A stretch of 64,000 nt of DNA from Timema cristinae (lineage: Eukaryota; Arthropoda; Insecta; Phasmatodea; Timematidae): NCBI GenBank assembly GCA_039000515.1, contig JBCFYV010011135.1:4896212-4960211 (forward strand), read 5' to 3'. Both the position numbers and the translations under genes were made by a program. Below are positions 10,619-21,435 of this stretch, one piece after another. The notes beneath the pieces were generated by a model that had not been told where the DNA came from, made no database searches, and was given only the letters and a program-made list of their open reading frames with translations. Within the stretch, counting starts at the first letter, position 1, and each line of letters opens with the position of its first letter.

Positions 10619-12480
10619 CTTTAGCCTGTAGGTATTCAGAAAGGGCACGATAAATCTTCAACTATAATTTTAAAAAGGTTTCTAAGACATCTACTAATAT
10701 AGCCAATTTTCAGCATTTTTCAATCGATTTTAAAAATCTAAGAATACAATATGTCACAAATTTGTTTTTCAAACAAAATAGCAATAAGCAATAGGCATAT
10801 GATTATATTTTTAATAAAAATATATCAATTTCCTAGAGAGGTAAAGCAGTTTTCTAAGTAGTGTATATTAGAAATAGGGAAGTCCTTGAAGTAGCTACAA
10901 ATATTTATTATTATTGAATATTATTGAATTCTACCAGCACTCGTATAGTTATTTTACAGTAAATAGTAAAAACTTATGGTTCTTCAAATATTTTACGCCC
11001 TCTAAAAATCCAAGCTCCGCGCCCTTTAGGAGGCCCAGTCCAACCCTGATCTACTAGATGGATAGCGTATAGTTTCTGAACAATTTGAAAGGCTACCAAA
11101 AAGTTAATCACTATAGAAGCATATTTTGTTTGGTTTTTTAGAAAACTATCCACTCTTCAATACAAAATGAATAAATTATTTATACTTTGTGCGCCGAGAG
11201 TCATCATAAGTTGCGTCAACTTGCACAACATTCAAATTGAATACAATTTTGGTATTGGATATTATTTTACCACAGTTATGCTTTGATCATTATTTTTTTT
11301 AACATCTATTTAAAGTGGTTTATCTTATTTTACGTAGTACATTTATTTTTATATTTTAACCGACACTTTAGCTAGGTCGATAGCACGTGTGCTAAGGGTC
11401 TCAGTTTCGATTCCAGGTAAAGTCGGTAGTTTAACTTTAGTAAACTGTTATGTATGTAATCGTTAAAAACTAGTTTGTAAGTAGTGTGCTGATATAATCC
11501 TTGTTTCAGTAAATTGCACGTTAAAAATATGTTTTTTTTAAATTAGCCTATATATTTTATGAACTAGTTTTGATGTACGTTTACTTTATAGCTGGCAAAG
11601 ATTTTTTTCTAAGATTCAGAAAACAAAATCTGAAATATTCTAACTGGTCCTCTGGACATGTTTCAAGGCTATTAGTGTTGTCCTGTCAAGCGAACAATAG
11701 GATTACTGCCAACTGTCTTTTGGGACTTGGGTTCTCCAGAGAAACTTCCCCTCTCTGTTGCTTGAGTAGGTGTGGTGGAGGGTGTCACCCCTATCTTGTA
11801 ATAAACCTAAGTTTATGTAACTAATCACCAATTTATGGCCCAGGGAATAGGTTGACGTGCTTAAAAATATTAAATTTGTAAATTACACACAAAACTTAAT
11901 TTTTTTTTTTTTAAAATCTAACCATTTAAAAAAAAATTAATTGATTTAAAAATATATGCATGAAAAATTAATCATTTAGAAAAGTGTATATACACAGGGA
12001 TAATAATAATAATAAAAATAATAATAATATATCATTATTGGTTGATCTAGAATTTCGGTCGCAAATCAGTCATTTATAGCGTGTATTAGTAGCTATGTCA
12101 CCTCAGCCTAGTTAATTCGTTCACTCATAACATTTTCCATATTTTCCGAGCTAAATTGTTAAAGGTGGCTGGTGAAACTCCAAGTCCTACTAATCCTGAA
12201 TGTACCACCAGTAGACCCTTCCTTGGATGTTGTGAAGATTCTGAACTTTGTCGCCTTAATGAACTAGAAAAACATAACATCACTCGTCGACCTTGAAATA
12301 CACACACGTATTTGTTTTAGAAAGTTGATGCGAGGAACACTTGAAGTACGCATTACCTTGACTGTAATTACCATGTAATTATCCTCGAACGCTTCACACT
12401 AGCGCGAGTACAGTCTACTCCAAATTAACAACAATATTTCAAGGAAAATCAAGAGAATGTCCTTCGCCCTTTCTTTAAAA
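10619..12480. other. AT-rich DNA; a tRNA-like scrap; (AAT)n
   Basis: A tRNA-like segment lies at about 11358-11430 (TTTCGATTCC box B) and looks SINE-derived, not a functional tRNA. An (AAT)n microsatellite lies at 12001-12030. Small ORFs at 11570 and 12125-12307 have no recognisable content. Confidence 0.4.
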
Positions 12481-12640
12481 TGATTTTAGGATAAAAAGCG
12501 CAAGTGAAAGAAGCGCACACGAAAACTGCTCACAGGAAAAAAAAGCATGAAAATATGCCCACAAGGGAAAAAGCCCACACGGAAAAAATGCCCACATGGG
12601 AAAATGCCCATTGAAACAAATGTCCCCATTCATTTTTACT
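12480..12640 (-). repeat. GCCCACACGAAAAATG-type short repeat, inverted partner of 16750-17215
   Basis: Degenerate 14-18 bp units (GCCCACAAGGGAAAAA, GCCCACACGGAAAAAATG, CCCACATGGGAAAATG) are the reverse complement of the GTGGGCATTTTTCGTGTG units at 16750-17215. The order of flanking words (AAAAAGCGCAAG at one edge) also agrees in reverse, so the two belong to one inverted pair. Confidence 0.7.
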
Positions 12641-12692
12641 TTCTCATAAAAAGGGAAATTATTGTAATCGTGAAAAAAATCGAAATCGAAAT

Positions 12693-12821
12693 ATTATTAT
12701 TATTAGCACTGTGTCTTACTAACCATTCAGGTTATACGCACTTACGCTAATATGTAATGGTAGGGTGATTGTGAGATGAAATGAGGACCTACAGTTTAAC
12801 GTGGGATACGAACCACGGTGG
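12693..12821 (-). mobile_element. SINE-1 copy, 5'-truncated
   Basis: It has the tail and central part only. It is flanked on both sides by AAATCGAAAT, a likely 10-bp target-site duplication, which shows that a truncated copy inserted. Confidence 0.85.
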
Positions 12822-13283
12822 AAATCGAAATAAAAATAGAAAATGTAAACAAGAAAAAAACTGCATTTTACAATCCTGTCAGTCTCCTTGTCTGGCTATG
12901 TGTGTGCTCAAAGTTGATATTTAATTTTACAAGTTTATACATCCGGACTTTTTTTTTTTTTCATTTTCACCTTAGCCCTCAAACTAAGGATGATGAGTGC
13001 TTTTTTTGAATTCCAATTTCGAAAATGGTTTTAACGATTTTGATTGAAATTAATTAACCTCCCAAATAAGTGCGATAACACCTTATATTTGTTTTATATT
13101 AATTTATATTAATAGAATTCAATATGAAAATTATTGGTATATTTGAATATAAAGTCAAAAAAAAAAAAAATTTTGCTATGCGAAATTGCAGATCTTTAAT
13201 ATAGTGAGTATGTGTAGATTAGGTAGATTAGTTAACATTTAGAATAAATTAATACTTTAAAAATTGCACATAAGTTATAAGAT

Positions 13284-13382
13284 ATCAAATATTATTATTT
13301 ATTATTATTTATTATTATTATTATTATTATTTATTTATATTTTATAATTATTAATTATATATATAATATTATTATTATTATA

Positions 13383-13413
<31 letters not shown>
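13284..13413. repeat. (ATT)n-rich microsatellite
   Basis: Long runs of ATT with interruptions abut the SINE-1 tail that follows. It most likely grew from the A/T-rich terminus of that SINE. Confidence 0.9.
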
Positions 13414-13414
<1 letters not shown>

Positions 13415-13678
13415 GCACCGCGTCTTACTACCGTTCGGGTTATACGCACTTACGCTAATGTGTAATGGTAGGGTGATTGTGAGATGAAATGAAGGACCTA
13501 CAGTTTAACGTGGAATCCGAACCACGGTGGCGACCTGGCATTCCCCACATTCACAAGATGTCTTGTCAGAGGTGAAGGAAGGGTTTGGTGATCAGATAAA
13601 TCTGTGCCGGGACTGAGGATTGAACCCCGGCCGCCAGCACAGAAGTCTGACACCTTACCCCTAGACCACCAGGTCACC
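13414..13678 (-). mobile_element. SINE-1, full length
   Basis: It has the complete head-to-tail family structure on the minus strand. Compared with other copies it has lost one C of the CCCGTTCGGG palindrome in the tail (13430-13440). Confidence 0.92.
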
Positions 13679-14269
13679 CAGAAAATTATTAAAATGACAC
13701 ATTGAAAATGTGAGTCAAGGTCACATACATAGATAACAATTAAAAATACACATGAAAGGAACAATTTAAAATAACATAAATTAAATTATATAGCTACAAA
13801 AATTAACAATTGACTAGAAGTCTAATGCTTGGCTGTATAAAATTAGAAAGAAAAAAAAATTTAAACAAATTGAAAATATTATAACATTTGATTATAATAA
13901 ATTTATTGGTGAAGAATGTCGAGTTATATAAATTGATAATTGATTTATATTTCTTGGCTGAATAATTCCCTTGCTCCTTTGTAAGCTGCGTAGAGACAGC
14001 CTTGAAACATTCTACATGTTCCGGCACATCAACGGCGCCATCCTCGGGACTGAATAAAAGAAAAATATGCAATAAGTTATGGTGCAAGTAACTATGCGTT
14101 AGCCAAGAGAGATAAACAGAGTGTAAAGTATTAAAGAATAACTTTAAATTAACCAATATAATATATTTGGATTTGGGTAGATATTAGTTGAAGGGCAATA
14201 TACTAATGAGTAATTTTTAGAAAATTCGAAATATTTTGAAAATGGCTCTAACGATTTTGTTCCAAATTG
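13679..14269. other. AT-rich DNA with small unrecognised ORFs
   Basis: An ORF of 117 codons on the minus strand (13803-14156) is low in complexity and has no recognisable motif. Nothing else is seen. Confidence 0.4.
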
Positions 14270-16265
14270 GTAACTGTGGTATGTATGTCACTACAAAAAT
14301 AAATCGTACGGAACTCCACACGGACTTTCTCGCTCTATTGTTTAAAAATGAAGATATTTACTAAAAATTCGTAATATAATATACACTAACGAACCCGATA
14401 ACAAATTGTGCAGTAATTACAAACAATTTTTTTTACTCACGGTTTTAAATTTTATAATTTACTTCTAAATAATTAACGTCTTCATTTGTACATCTGAACC
14501 AATAAAAAATATCGATATTGGGTCCACAAGGGTCAACACTTCATATTAAAATTTCAATTTTCGGTTAAAATATTCGACATTTTATTAAGGGATGCACATC
14601 TTATGGTTATCGCATTGCTATTAAATTTCTCTTTTATAAATTTTGACCAATAAAATAGGTAATTATTGACTATTGATTTTAAAATGAGAGATATAAATCA
14701 TTGCTGTAACAAAGGTGGATCCAGGAGTGGAGCGCAGGGGGCGCGCACCCCCCTTCAAGAAACTAAACCAATTAAATCAATGATAAAATCACTACTAGTT
14801 ATATTATCATGTAATACTATCTCACTAACCAGATTTCATTTTTAAAAATTGTTATTGGTAATATTATAAAATGATTGATATATGGTAATTATTATTAATA
14901 CTTAAAACAATCACATTAAGTATTAAAATGGTGAAAATAGGCATTAATGAAATCACCCAAATTGAAGTTGTGTGCATCTCACCTTGTTGCACAAACATTG
15001 TTTAGGTTTATATTTATTTTATAATTTTTATTATTACTATTTCCATGATAAATAATAAATAAATATCTTTAAAATTATTTATTTTTAAATAACGTGCTCT
15101 AAACAGAATCTTTGAATAATACTACACAACTAACGTATTAATTATTATAATGTTTAAACTTATTTCCCTCTTAATAATCAATATATGTGTTTTTATTATT
15201 TGCTTTTAATAAATTTCAATACTAATCGCAAATGTTGTGTTATACCCTTCATTAGAGGATTATTCTCAAGTTTAGCGTTACACTGAAAAATTACTCAAAG
15301 ATTTCCTCTCAAAGTTTGAAGAATTTTTATGTCAATATTTCTTGAAGCCCCCACCCCCCGACTCGATCCCGCCCTCACGAAAATACTGGATTCACCCCTG
15401 TGTTTTACAAACACCTACCCCAAGGGGTTAAAGGAAAAACATCGACTTCTTGAGAGACTTACTTATTTGCTTACTTTATGGCATTAGAGAATTATTGCGT
15501 TTAAACTTAAGTAGTATCTCTTCACAACTAAAGCTCACAAAATTATATTGATATATTTGCCAATATATCAGAAACTGTTGGTTTTATAAAAATATATTCC
15601 AAATAAAAGTTTTTACTTTCAATACTACTAAAATTGTACAGTGATAAGTTATTTAATATCTCAAATAATTGCAAAGATATAAAACATTTTTGTTTCTGTA
15701 AAGAACCCTAAAAGTTATTTTAATGGGAAAATGAAAAAATCAATTTTGTTTATAGTCTAAATCAACGCTTAGGTGCAAACTTTAATCAAAATCATTATAG
15801 CCGATTTTGAGAAAATTGAATTTTTCTCATTTAGAATTTACGAATCAGACCGGAATCCTTAAAGTGATTTTGACGAAAAATTGAGGTTATCCATTTAATT
15901 AATTTGTAATATCAATAAAATTTTAGAAATAGAATCTAGTCAAAATCGTTAAAGCCAATTGTGATCAAAATAGATTTTTTTTCTCTTTCCGCATTTAAGG
16001 AAACTACCCTTAATTTTCAAGTTGGATGTCCAATTCCAAAAATTTCTCGAGGTAACCGTTATAAAAACCCTATATACCGAGTCTTAGCGCAATCAGTAAA
16101 ATAGTTTAGGCTCTAGCCCAAGGTACAGACGGGCAGACAGACGGCATTGCGAGAGCAACTTTTCTGATTTGGAGGACGTGAAACGTCAACAGTCATTAAA
16201 ATCTCGAGTTCGACTTTTTTTGACGATCACAATACTTGCTCTACCTGTAAGGTAGCGAGAAATTA
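14270..16265 (+). repeat. Old interspersed repeat R, copy 1 (interrupted)
   Basis: It shares a long colinear set of words with 43826-45190: TTTCTCGCTCTATTGTTTAAAAATG, then ATTGGGTCCACAAGGGTCAA, then GACCAATAAAATAGG, then CAGACAGACGGCATTGCGAG, then a terminal TAGCGAGAAATTAAAAAT. Directly after its end, the ATTGGGTCCCCAAGGGTCAA start word reappears at 16275, so copies can stand in tandem. A non-autonomous hAT element is nested inside. No coding capacity is seen; class unknown. Confidence 0.7.
14710..15400. mobile_element. Non-autonomous hAT element (691 bp) with inverted ends
   Basis: The left end CAAAGGTGGATCCAGG and the right end (reverse) CAGGGGTGAATCCAG are inverted repeats, and inner arms CTTCAAGAAA / TTTCTTGAAG continue the pairing. 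The uninterrupted homologous repeat at about 44170 lacks this segment, which fixes the boundaries. Flanks TGCTGTAA (14702-14709) and TGTTTTAC (15401-15408) fit a decayed 8-bp target duplication. No transposase is encoded. Confidence 0.75.
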
Positions 16266-16499
16266 AAAATATTGATATTGGGTCCCCAAGGGTCAAACAT
16301 TCGTATTAAAATGTCGACTTCCAGTTTAAAATGTTTAAAGTAATAATCTTTATTTTATTTTATGTAATATGTAGCCTACTTATTAAACTACACCAGCATG
16401 TAGATCCAACTTAAATGTATAATAGCCATTAAATATAACTCTATTTTGATATATTTTTGTATTTTATTTGAACACTAAGCACTTGTTTAAACATTGGTT

Positions 16500-16760
16500 A
16501 TGTTTTTGTACCAGGGCCAGGATTTTGATGACCTAAAATGTGTCCAAAAACTATCCATAAAAGACACTAAAAATTCCAAAAAATTACTTTAAATTAACAA
16601 TAAGACTCAAAAAAGTGAATGCAGACTCTATGAACGCACAATAATAAATCAAACGCGCACTTTACAAGTGGAAACAAAGAGGTTAGTAATGCAAAACCCC
16701 AATCAAACTTGCATTCCGTTAAAAATTAACCTTGATTTATAATATTTTTCATATGCGCAT
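16500..16760 (+). repeat. Dispersed repeat, partner of 20470-20735
   Basis: It shares the colinear words GAATGCA, AATCAAAC(A)CG, CTTTACAA(G/A)TGG, ATGCAA(T)AA, CTTGCATTC and ATTGATTTA(C/T)A with the later copy. Class unknown. Confidence 0.55.
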
Positions 16761-16805
16761 TTTTCGTGTGAGCAATTTTTCGTGGGGGCATTTTTCGTGT
16801 GGGCA

Positions 16806-16819
16806 TTTATCCTTGTGGG
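16806..16819 (+). repeat. Target-site duplication, left copy (14 bp)
   Basis: TTTATCCTTGTGGG is repeated exactly at 17097-17110 and brackets the full-length SINE-1. Confidence 0.95.
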
Positions 16820-17096
16820 GTGACCTGGCGGTCTAGGGGTAAGGTGTCAGACTTCTGTGCTGCCGGCCGGGGTTCAATCCTCGGTCTCGGCACAGATTTA
16901 TCTGATTACCAAACCCTTCCTTCACCTCTGACAAGACATCTTGTGAATGTGGGGAATGCCAGGCCTCCACCGTGGTTCGGATTCCACGTTAAACTGTAGG
17001 TCCTCCATTTCATCTCACAATCACCCTACCCATTACATATTAGCGTAAGTGCGTATAACCCGAACGGGTAGTAAGACGCGGTGCTAATAATAATAA
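16820..17096 (+). mobile_element. SINE-1, full length, reference copy
   Basis: This is a tRNA-derived short retroelement. The head (about 16820-16890) keeps a pol III A box (TGGCGGTCTAGGGG) and B box (GGGGTTCAATCCTCGG). A central part follows (CACAGATTTATCTGATTACC, CACCTCTGACAAGACATC, CCACCGTGGTTCGGATTCC). The 3' tail holds the palindrome CCCGAACGGG, then TAGTAAGACGCGGTG, and ends in (AAT)n. It encodes no protein and must borrow a LINE reverse transcriptase. The exact 14-bp flanking duplication shows recent retroposition. At least ten copies of the family lie in this window. Confidence 0.96.
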
Positions 17097-17110
17097 TTTA
17101 TCCTTGTGGG
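17097..17110 (+). repeat. Target-site duplication, right copy
   Basis: Exact copy of 16806-16819. Confidence 0.95.
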
Positions 17111-17423
17111 CATTTTTATGTGTGAGCATTTTCCGTGTGAGTTATGACCGTAGGTTTTTTTTCTGAGCGGAGTTTTCATGTGCTCTTTTATCGTTTGCGC
17201 TTTTTTCCGGTCACTCTTTAAACTCTATTTCTGGATCACATTACTTTTCGTTAATGTTAAATACTTTCACTAATTGAAAATGAAAACCTAGAAGCAGTTT
17301 TGTGTACTTAATTGAAGCAATGTTATGACTGAACATAAGCCCTTCAATGTAAACAGTGTTGCCACCTTTCCCAAAATAAACTAAGTTTTTTTAGGGATAG
17401 CCAACCTTGATTGTTGCTCTTAA

Positions 17424-17780
17424 GGTGCGGTAGAAAGGAGCACGAATAATTTTACAGTTTTTATAGCATTACATTTCTTTGGCCAAAATAGATAAAATAT
17501 TTCTCCAGTAGCAACATATAATTTAGTTTTCTGCTCATGCTAATATCAACAAATCTTAAATATCTTCAAGGCTGTCCTGGAATTTGCTCGAAACATTTTC
17601 TATTTATTTAAAAAGTTTTGACTAAATTCCAGAACACCCTCTACAGATATTCAAGATCTGTTGATATTAGAATGTGCAGAAAATTAAATTATATGTTGCT
17701 ACTGGAGAAATATTTGATTTATTTTTGCAGAAAAAATTCTATAAAACTGTAAAACTACTTGTGCTCCCTTCTGCCGCACC
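17424..17780. mobile_element. Foldback element: about 170-bp inverted arms, 11-nt spacer
   Basis: The left arm 17424-17599 begins GGTGCGGTAGAAAGGAGCAC. The right arm 17611-17780 ends with its complement (GTGCTCCCTTCTGCCGCACC). The arms pair along nearly their whole length at roughly 80-85% by eye, including CTCCAGTAGCAACATATAAT and AATATCAACA(A/G)ATCTT. No protein is encoded. It is a MITE-like foldback; the superfamily cannot be told because no clear target duplication is seen. Confidence 0.85.
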
Positions 17781-17867
17781 CAACTATTAATAATTTATTT
17801 ATAGTACATGAGTTTCCTCTCTGAAAAAAACAACAAAAAATCACATATTTTGGTTGATCGTTAAGAC

Positions 17868-18050
17868 TTAGGAGCTGTTTCACATGAGACAACTATCGCT
17901 CTGTAGCAGAAAAATCAATATTAACATAACAGAGTACACGAAAAAATAGGTCAATTGTGAATATTGATTCGGAGAATGAGTTTTTTTTTATGTTTCCTTA
18001 TGAGGAGGCGAAAGAAAACCACAAGACGAGTGCGGGTATTTTATCATTAT
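17868..18050 (+). mobile_element. PIF/Harbinger 5' end fragment
   Basis: After TTA the end reads GGAGCTGTTTCACATGAGAC, the same terminal repeat as at 3411. About 130 bp inside, a basic start (MRRRKKTTRRVRVF-like frame near 18000) matches the Arg-rich N-terminus of HARBI1-like transposases. It is cut off by the LINE relic that follows. Confidence 0.5.
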
Positions 18051-19860
18051 TATGTAACCGCCTCTACTCCCCAGTATCTTAATCCCTTTATAGACCAAAT
18101 ATCTTCCTAAGCACCTTGTTTTCCAACACCTAAATTTATTTTCATCATGTAAGGTAAGAAACCACGTTTCATAACAATACAGAACAAAGGGTATAGCTAT
18201 TGTTTTGTATGTTCGGTGTTTTACATTCTTTGAAAGCGGGCAAGTTGTTAACCACTTACTAACCAGAAATAATAGCATGCAGTTTTAGATTGTAATATTA
18301 TTGTTAGTTAAATTGTTTCTAAGTATATAAACTCATTAACCCTGTTAAATAATATTAAATTGCTCAAAGTAATCTTTAAATTTTTATCAATACCACTCTG
18401 TATTCTCCGTGTGATTGTATACTCAGTATTTTTATCAACACCACTCTGTATTCTCCGTGTGATTGTATACTCAGTATTTTTATCAACACCACTCTGTATT
18501 CTCCGTGTGATTGTATATCAGTATTTTTATCAACACCACTCTGTATTCTCGTGTGATTGTATACTCAGTATTTTTATCAACACCAATCTGTATTCTCCGT
18601 GTGATTGTATACTCAGTATTTTTATCAACACCAATCTGTATTCTCCGTGTGATTGTATACTCAGTATTTTATCAACACCAATCTGTATTCTCCGTGTGAT
18701 TGTATACTCAGTATTTTATCAACACCAATCTGTATTCTCCGTGTGATTGTATACTCAGTATTTTCAGTGTTCCCTTTTTAATCTTTTTCTTTGCTAGCCT
18801 CTAATAGAATATTTGCATTTCTTGCAACAACTTTCTTACTGTTTCCCAACAAAGCTAGATAATCTGCGTACCCTAATAGCTGTATTGTACGTTTAGTGTC
18901 AAACCTTCCCCACTCTCTAAGGCTGAACTAAAAAGTAATAGGGAGAGTGCATCCCCTTGTTTCTACCCATTATGTATTTTGAAAGTGTCTGTTGAGTGAC
19001 ATCCAAGCTGTACCTTGGAAATTTATCTGTAAAACATATCTCAATTATATTGTTTAAATTGAAAGATGACATTTGAATATGGGAATATGAGTGAAGAATG
19101 ACTCCTAATAGCTCACTGGTTAGAATATTGACATACTAAGCCAAAGGTATTGGATTAGACTCCCATTTCCAGATGCCAGTTTTAATTTAAAGAATATATT
19201 CAGATGAAGTAATAATTATACTTAACACTAATAGCTCGGCTATTCAATCCATCATACTTCAACTAACTTGAAAATATTTTTTGGCATCTCAAGCTCTGTG
19301 ACTAAATTTTTTGTATATAGACTAATTTGTTTCTTTTAACTACATCATAGGCCTGTAATAACATTCAATGTTGTAGTTTCAGTTTTTTTCCCTAATATTT
19401 GCATAAAAGTAAAAATGTTATCTATTTCCTTGAAATCTACACCGATGATCCCCAATTATTTCCTTTGCATATGGAGTAAATATCTATAAATTATTTTGTA
19501 TAAAGTTATATAACATGTCGGTAGTAATGACACTCTTGTTTTATATTCTCTTTTGAAAATAGTTATAATAATGCCTTATGATTCCATATGGAACATATTA
19601 GTTTATGAAGGTTACTGAAATGGTCCTCCTGTCTACTCAAAACCTCGCTTGTATCTGCCATCCAAATGCTTCTTTCATCTTTCCCTAAATCTGCCCTAGT
19701 CTGATAGTTTTCCTATATCCATCATTTAAATTAAACTTCCCTAATATTATTTTGCTATTTTGTTCTATCTCGTAAACTTTATCCTTTAAATACTGTTTTT
19801 AATCTGAATATGGTACTGGCCTTCCTTTTTCTATGCTAAATGTGATTAATATCATCACCC
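18050..19860 (-). mobile_element. Decayed LINE ORF2 (reverse transcriptase), interrupted
   Basis: On the minus strand, successive frames show the order of a LINE reverse transcriptase. First comes an EVLSRQEDHFSNL-like pre-domain near 19640. Then a QAYDVVKRNKL block (RT motif A region) lies near 19330, and KQGDALSLLLF near 18950. LLGYADYLALLG, the YADD catalytic box with the second Asp changed to Tyr, lies near 18860. After the 48-bp minisatellite come EFIYLGTILTNNN and LSKNVKHRTYKT...YETW (18120-18290). Many stops and frameshifts make it inactive. A tRNA-like insertion sits at about 19095-19180. It is the same family as the LINE ends at 4.1, 45.6 and 47.4 kb. Confidence 0.8.
18384..18766. 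repeat. 48-bp minisatellite, 8 copies, inside the LINE
   Basis: The unit reads CAGTATTTTTATCAACACCA then CTCTGTATTCTCCGTGTGAT then TGTATACT. Copies differ by a C/A change (CACCACTC or CACCAATC), with the A form clustered to the right, and by T-run length. Being 48 bp it keeps frames open in both directions (minus frame repeats YTITRRIQSGVDKNTE), but it interrupts the reverse transcriptase between the YADD box and the thumb region. Confidence 0.95.
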
Positions 19861-20304
19861 TCTGTGACAGAGTATGAAAATATTGTCTTTGATTCGCTCA
19901 CTATGCACAAAAAAGCAATAAAATGGCGGAGAAAGTCAGAAATACAAAAACTTGGTCTTCAACTTATTGCATGCCATAAAACTAATAGTAGAGAAAAGTA
20001 TTTTTATAGGCCTCTTCCTTCTAAGCTCCAGAATATTGGTTTCGTCTAATTGGGTTGTTGCGAAATTACCAAAATATACCCCAGATCTTACCTCCTCCTT
20101 CCCCCACCCCCTCAAGAGAGCTCATAGCTAGGTTATTCTAAAGTATTGACATTGCACCCTCCTTTTGTTTACTATGATGTAGTAAGTAGTACCTTTGACC
20201 GCAAAGAGACATGATTGGAAGGAAATGTCAATTATTCCAACCCTGACACTTACGAAGAAGACTAATAAACTCCTCTACAGTAAAATTTATTTTTTCAAAT
20301 CAAA
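19861..20304. other. Non-coding stretch
   Basis: A 61-codon plus-strand ORF (19864-20049) has no motif I know. A C-rich patch is at 20095-20115. Nothing else is supported. Confidence 0.4.
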
Positions 20305-20461
20305 TTATTATTATTATTAGCACCGCGTCTTACTACCCGTTCGGGTTATACGCACTTACGCTAATGTGTAATGGTAGGGTGATTGTGAGATGAAATGAAG
20401 GACCTACAGTTTAACGTGGAATCCGAACCACGGTGGTGGCCTGGCATTCCACACATTCACA
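20305..20461 (-). mobile_element. SINE-1 copy, 5'-truncated, with TSD
   Basis: It carries the tail and centre only, bracketed by an 11-bp direct repeat TTCAAATCAAA at 20294-20304 and 20462-20472. Confidence 0.93.
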
Positions 20462-20964
20462 TTCAAATCAAAGTTTACTAACAGGACCTAGAATAAATTT
20501 CCAAAAAAGTGATTAAAAATATCTATAAAATAGTCTGAAATTCTAAGAAATTGCTAAAAATTTACCAAAAAAAACGAAACTAAAAGTTTAAACAAAAAGT
20601 CGAAATGAATGCACATGACTAAATCAAACACGTGCCTTTACAAATGGGAACTAAAAATAGCTATGCAATAAAGTCTTTTAACAGCTAAACTCTTGCATTC
20701 TGGTAAATATAATATTGATTTACAGAAATTTACTTTTAAAAAAAATTCCCATCCCATCGTTTAATTTCAGCGTCTAATCGGTTATGTAGATTTTACAAAC
20801 ATGACAAACAAATAGGATACATAGTTAATTTTCAACATTATCTTATCATTCCTACAACTATTTGATTAAAAGCAATAGGTTTGAGTATTTATGGATTATA
20901 AAATATCGATATCATTTAAAAATATACTAATTTAACATAAGTACCTCGATCTTATTCAAACCAG

Positions 20965-21435
20965 AATGGGCTACCATGAAGTTTGCCCTTCTGTCCCCAA
21001 TGTAAACATACTATGTGGGTTTTTCAAAACGGAACAAACAAAAATTTGTGTCTAATAATCCGGAACAAGCGAAGACAAACGATTGCAATCAAAACACTAT
21101 GAATTTTAAAAGTGTGTGTGGGGGGGGGGGGAAGATGTTTCCATGAAGTTGTACCCTCATGAGTAAAGAAAGTGTCAAATTTACGTCCTATTTGTGCAAG
21201 AACAAATACACAGCAAACGAAACTTTTTGCGGAACAATTCTGAACAAATTGTATCGCAACAATGAAAATGTCAATTTTCCAAAGTGTATGGAGGAGGGAG
21301 GGGGGGGGGGGTCTACCGTAAAGTTTCCTCCCAAAATAATAAGCATATCATTTTTGGGTTTATCAAAACAGAACAAACGAAAATCTTCGCGGAACAATCC
21401 AGAACAAAGATTGTAATCATAAAAACTTGAACTTT
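20965..21435 (+). repeat. About 170-bp tandem repeat, 3 units, with G-runs
   Basis: Units start near 20970, 21140 and 21310. Each has TACC(A/G)T(G/A)AAGTTT, GGTTT(T/A)TCAAAAC(G/A)GAACAAAC and GCGGAACAAT(C/T)C(T/G)GAACAAA. The junctions contain G homopolymers (21121-21132 and 21300-21311). Small ORFs here are repeat by-products. Confidence 0.8.

Larger units (their letters stand above)
16750..17215 (+). repeat. GTGGGCATTTTTCGTGTG short-unit repeat (split by a SINE)
   Basis: Units such as GAGCAATTTTTCGTGGG and GGCATTTTTCGTGTGG flank an inserted SINE-1 (16820-17096). They are the reverse complement of 12480-12640. Confidence 0.7.

Noticed and set aside
16820..16895. Functional tRNA gene
   Set aside because: A and B boxes are present, but the segment belongs to a repeated SINE and no proper cloverleaf can be drawn.
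18360..18746. ORF of 128 codons rich in Cys/Ile/Val
   Set aside because: It is a by-product of the 48-bp minisatellite inside a dead LINE.
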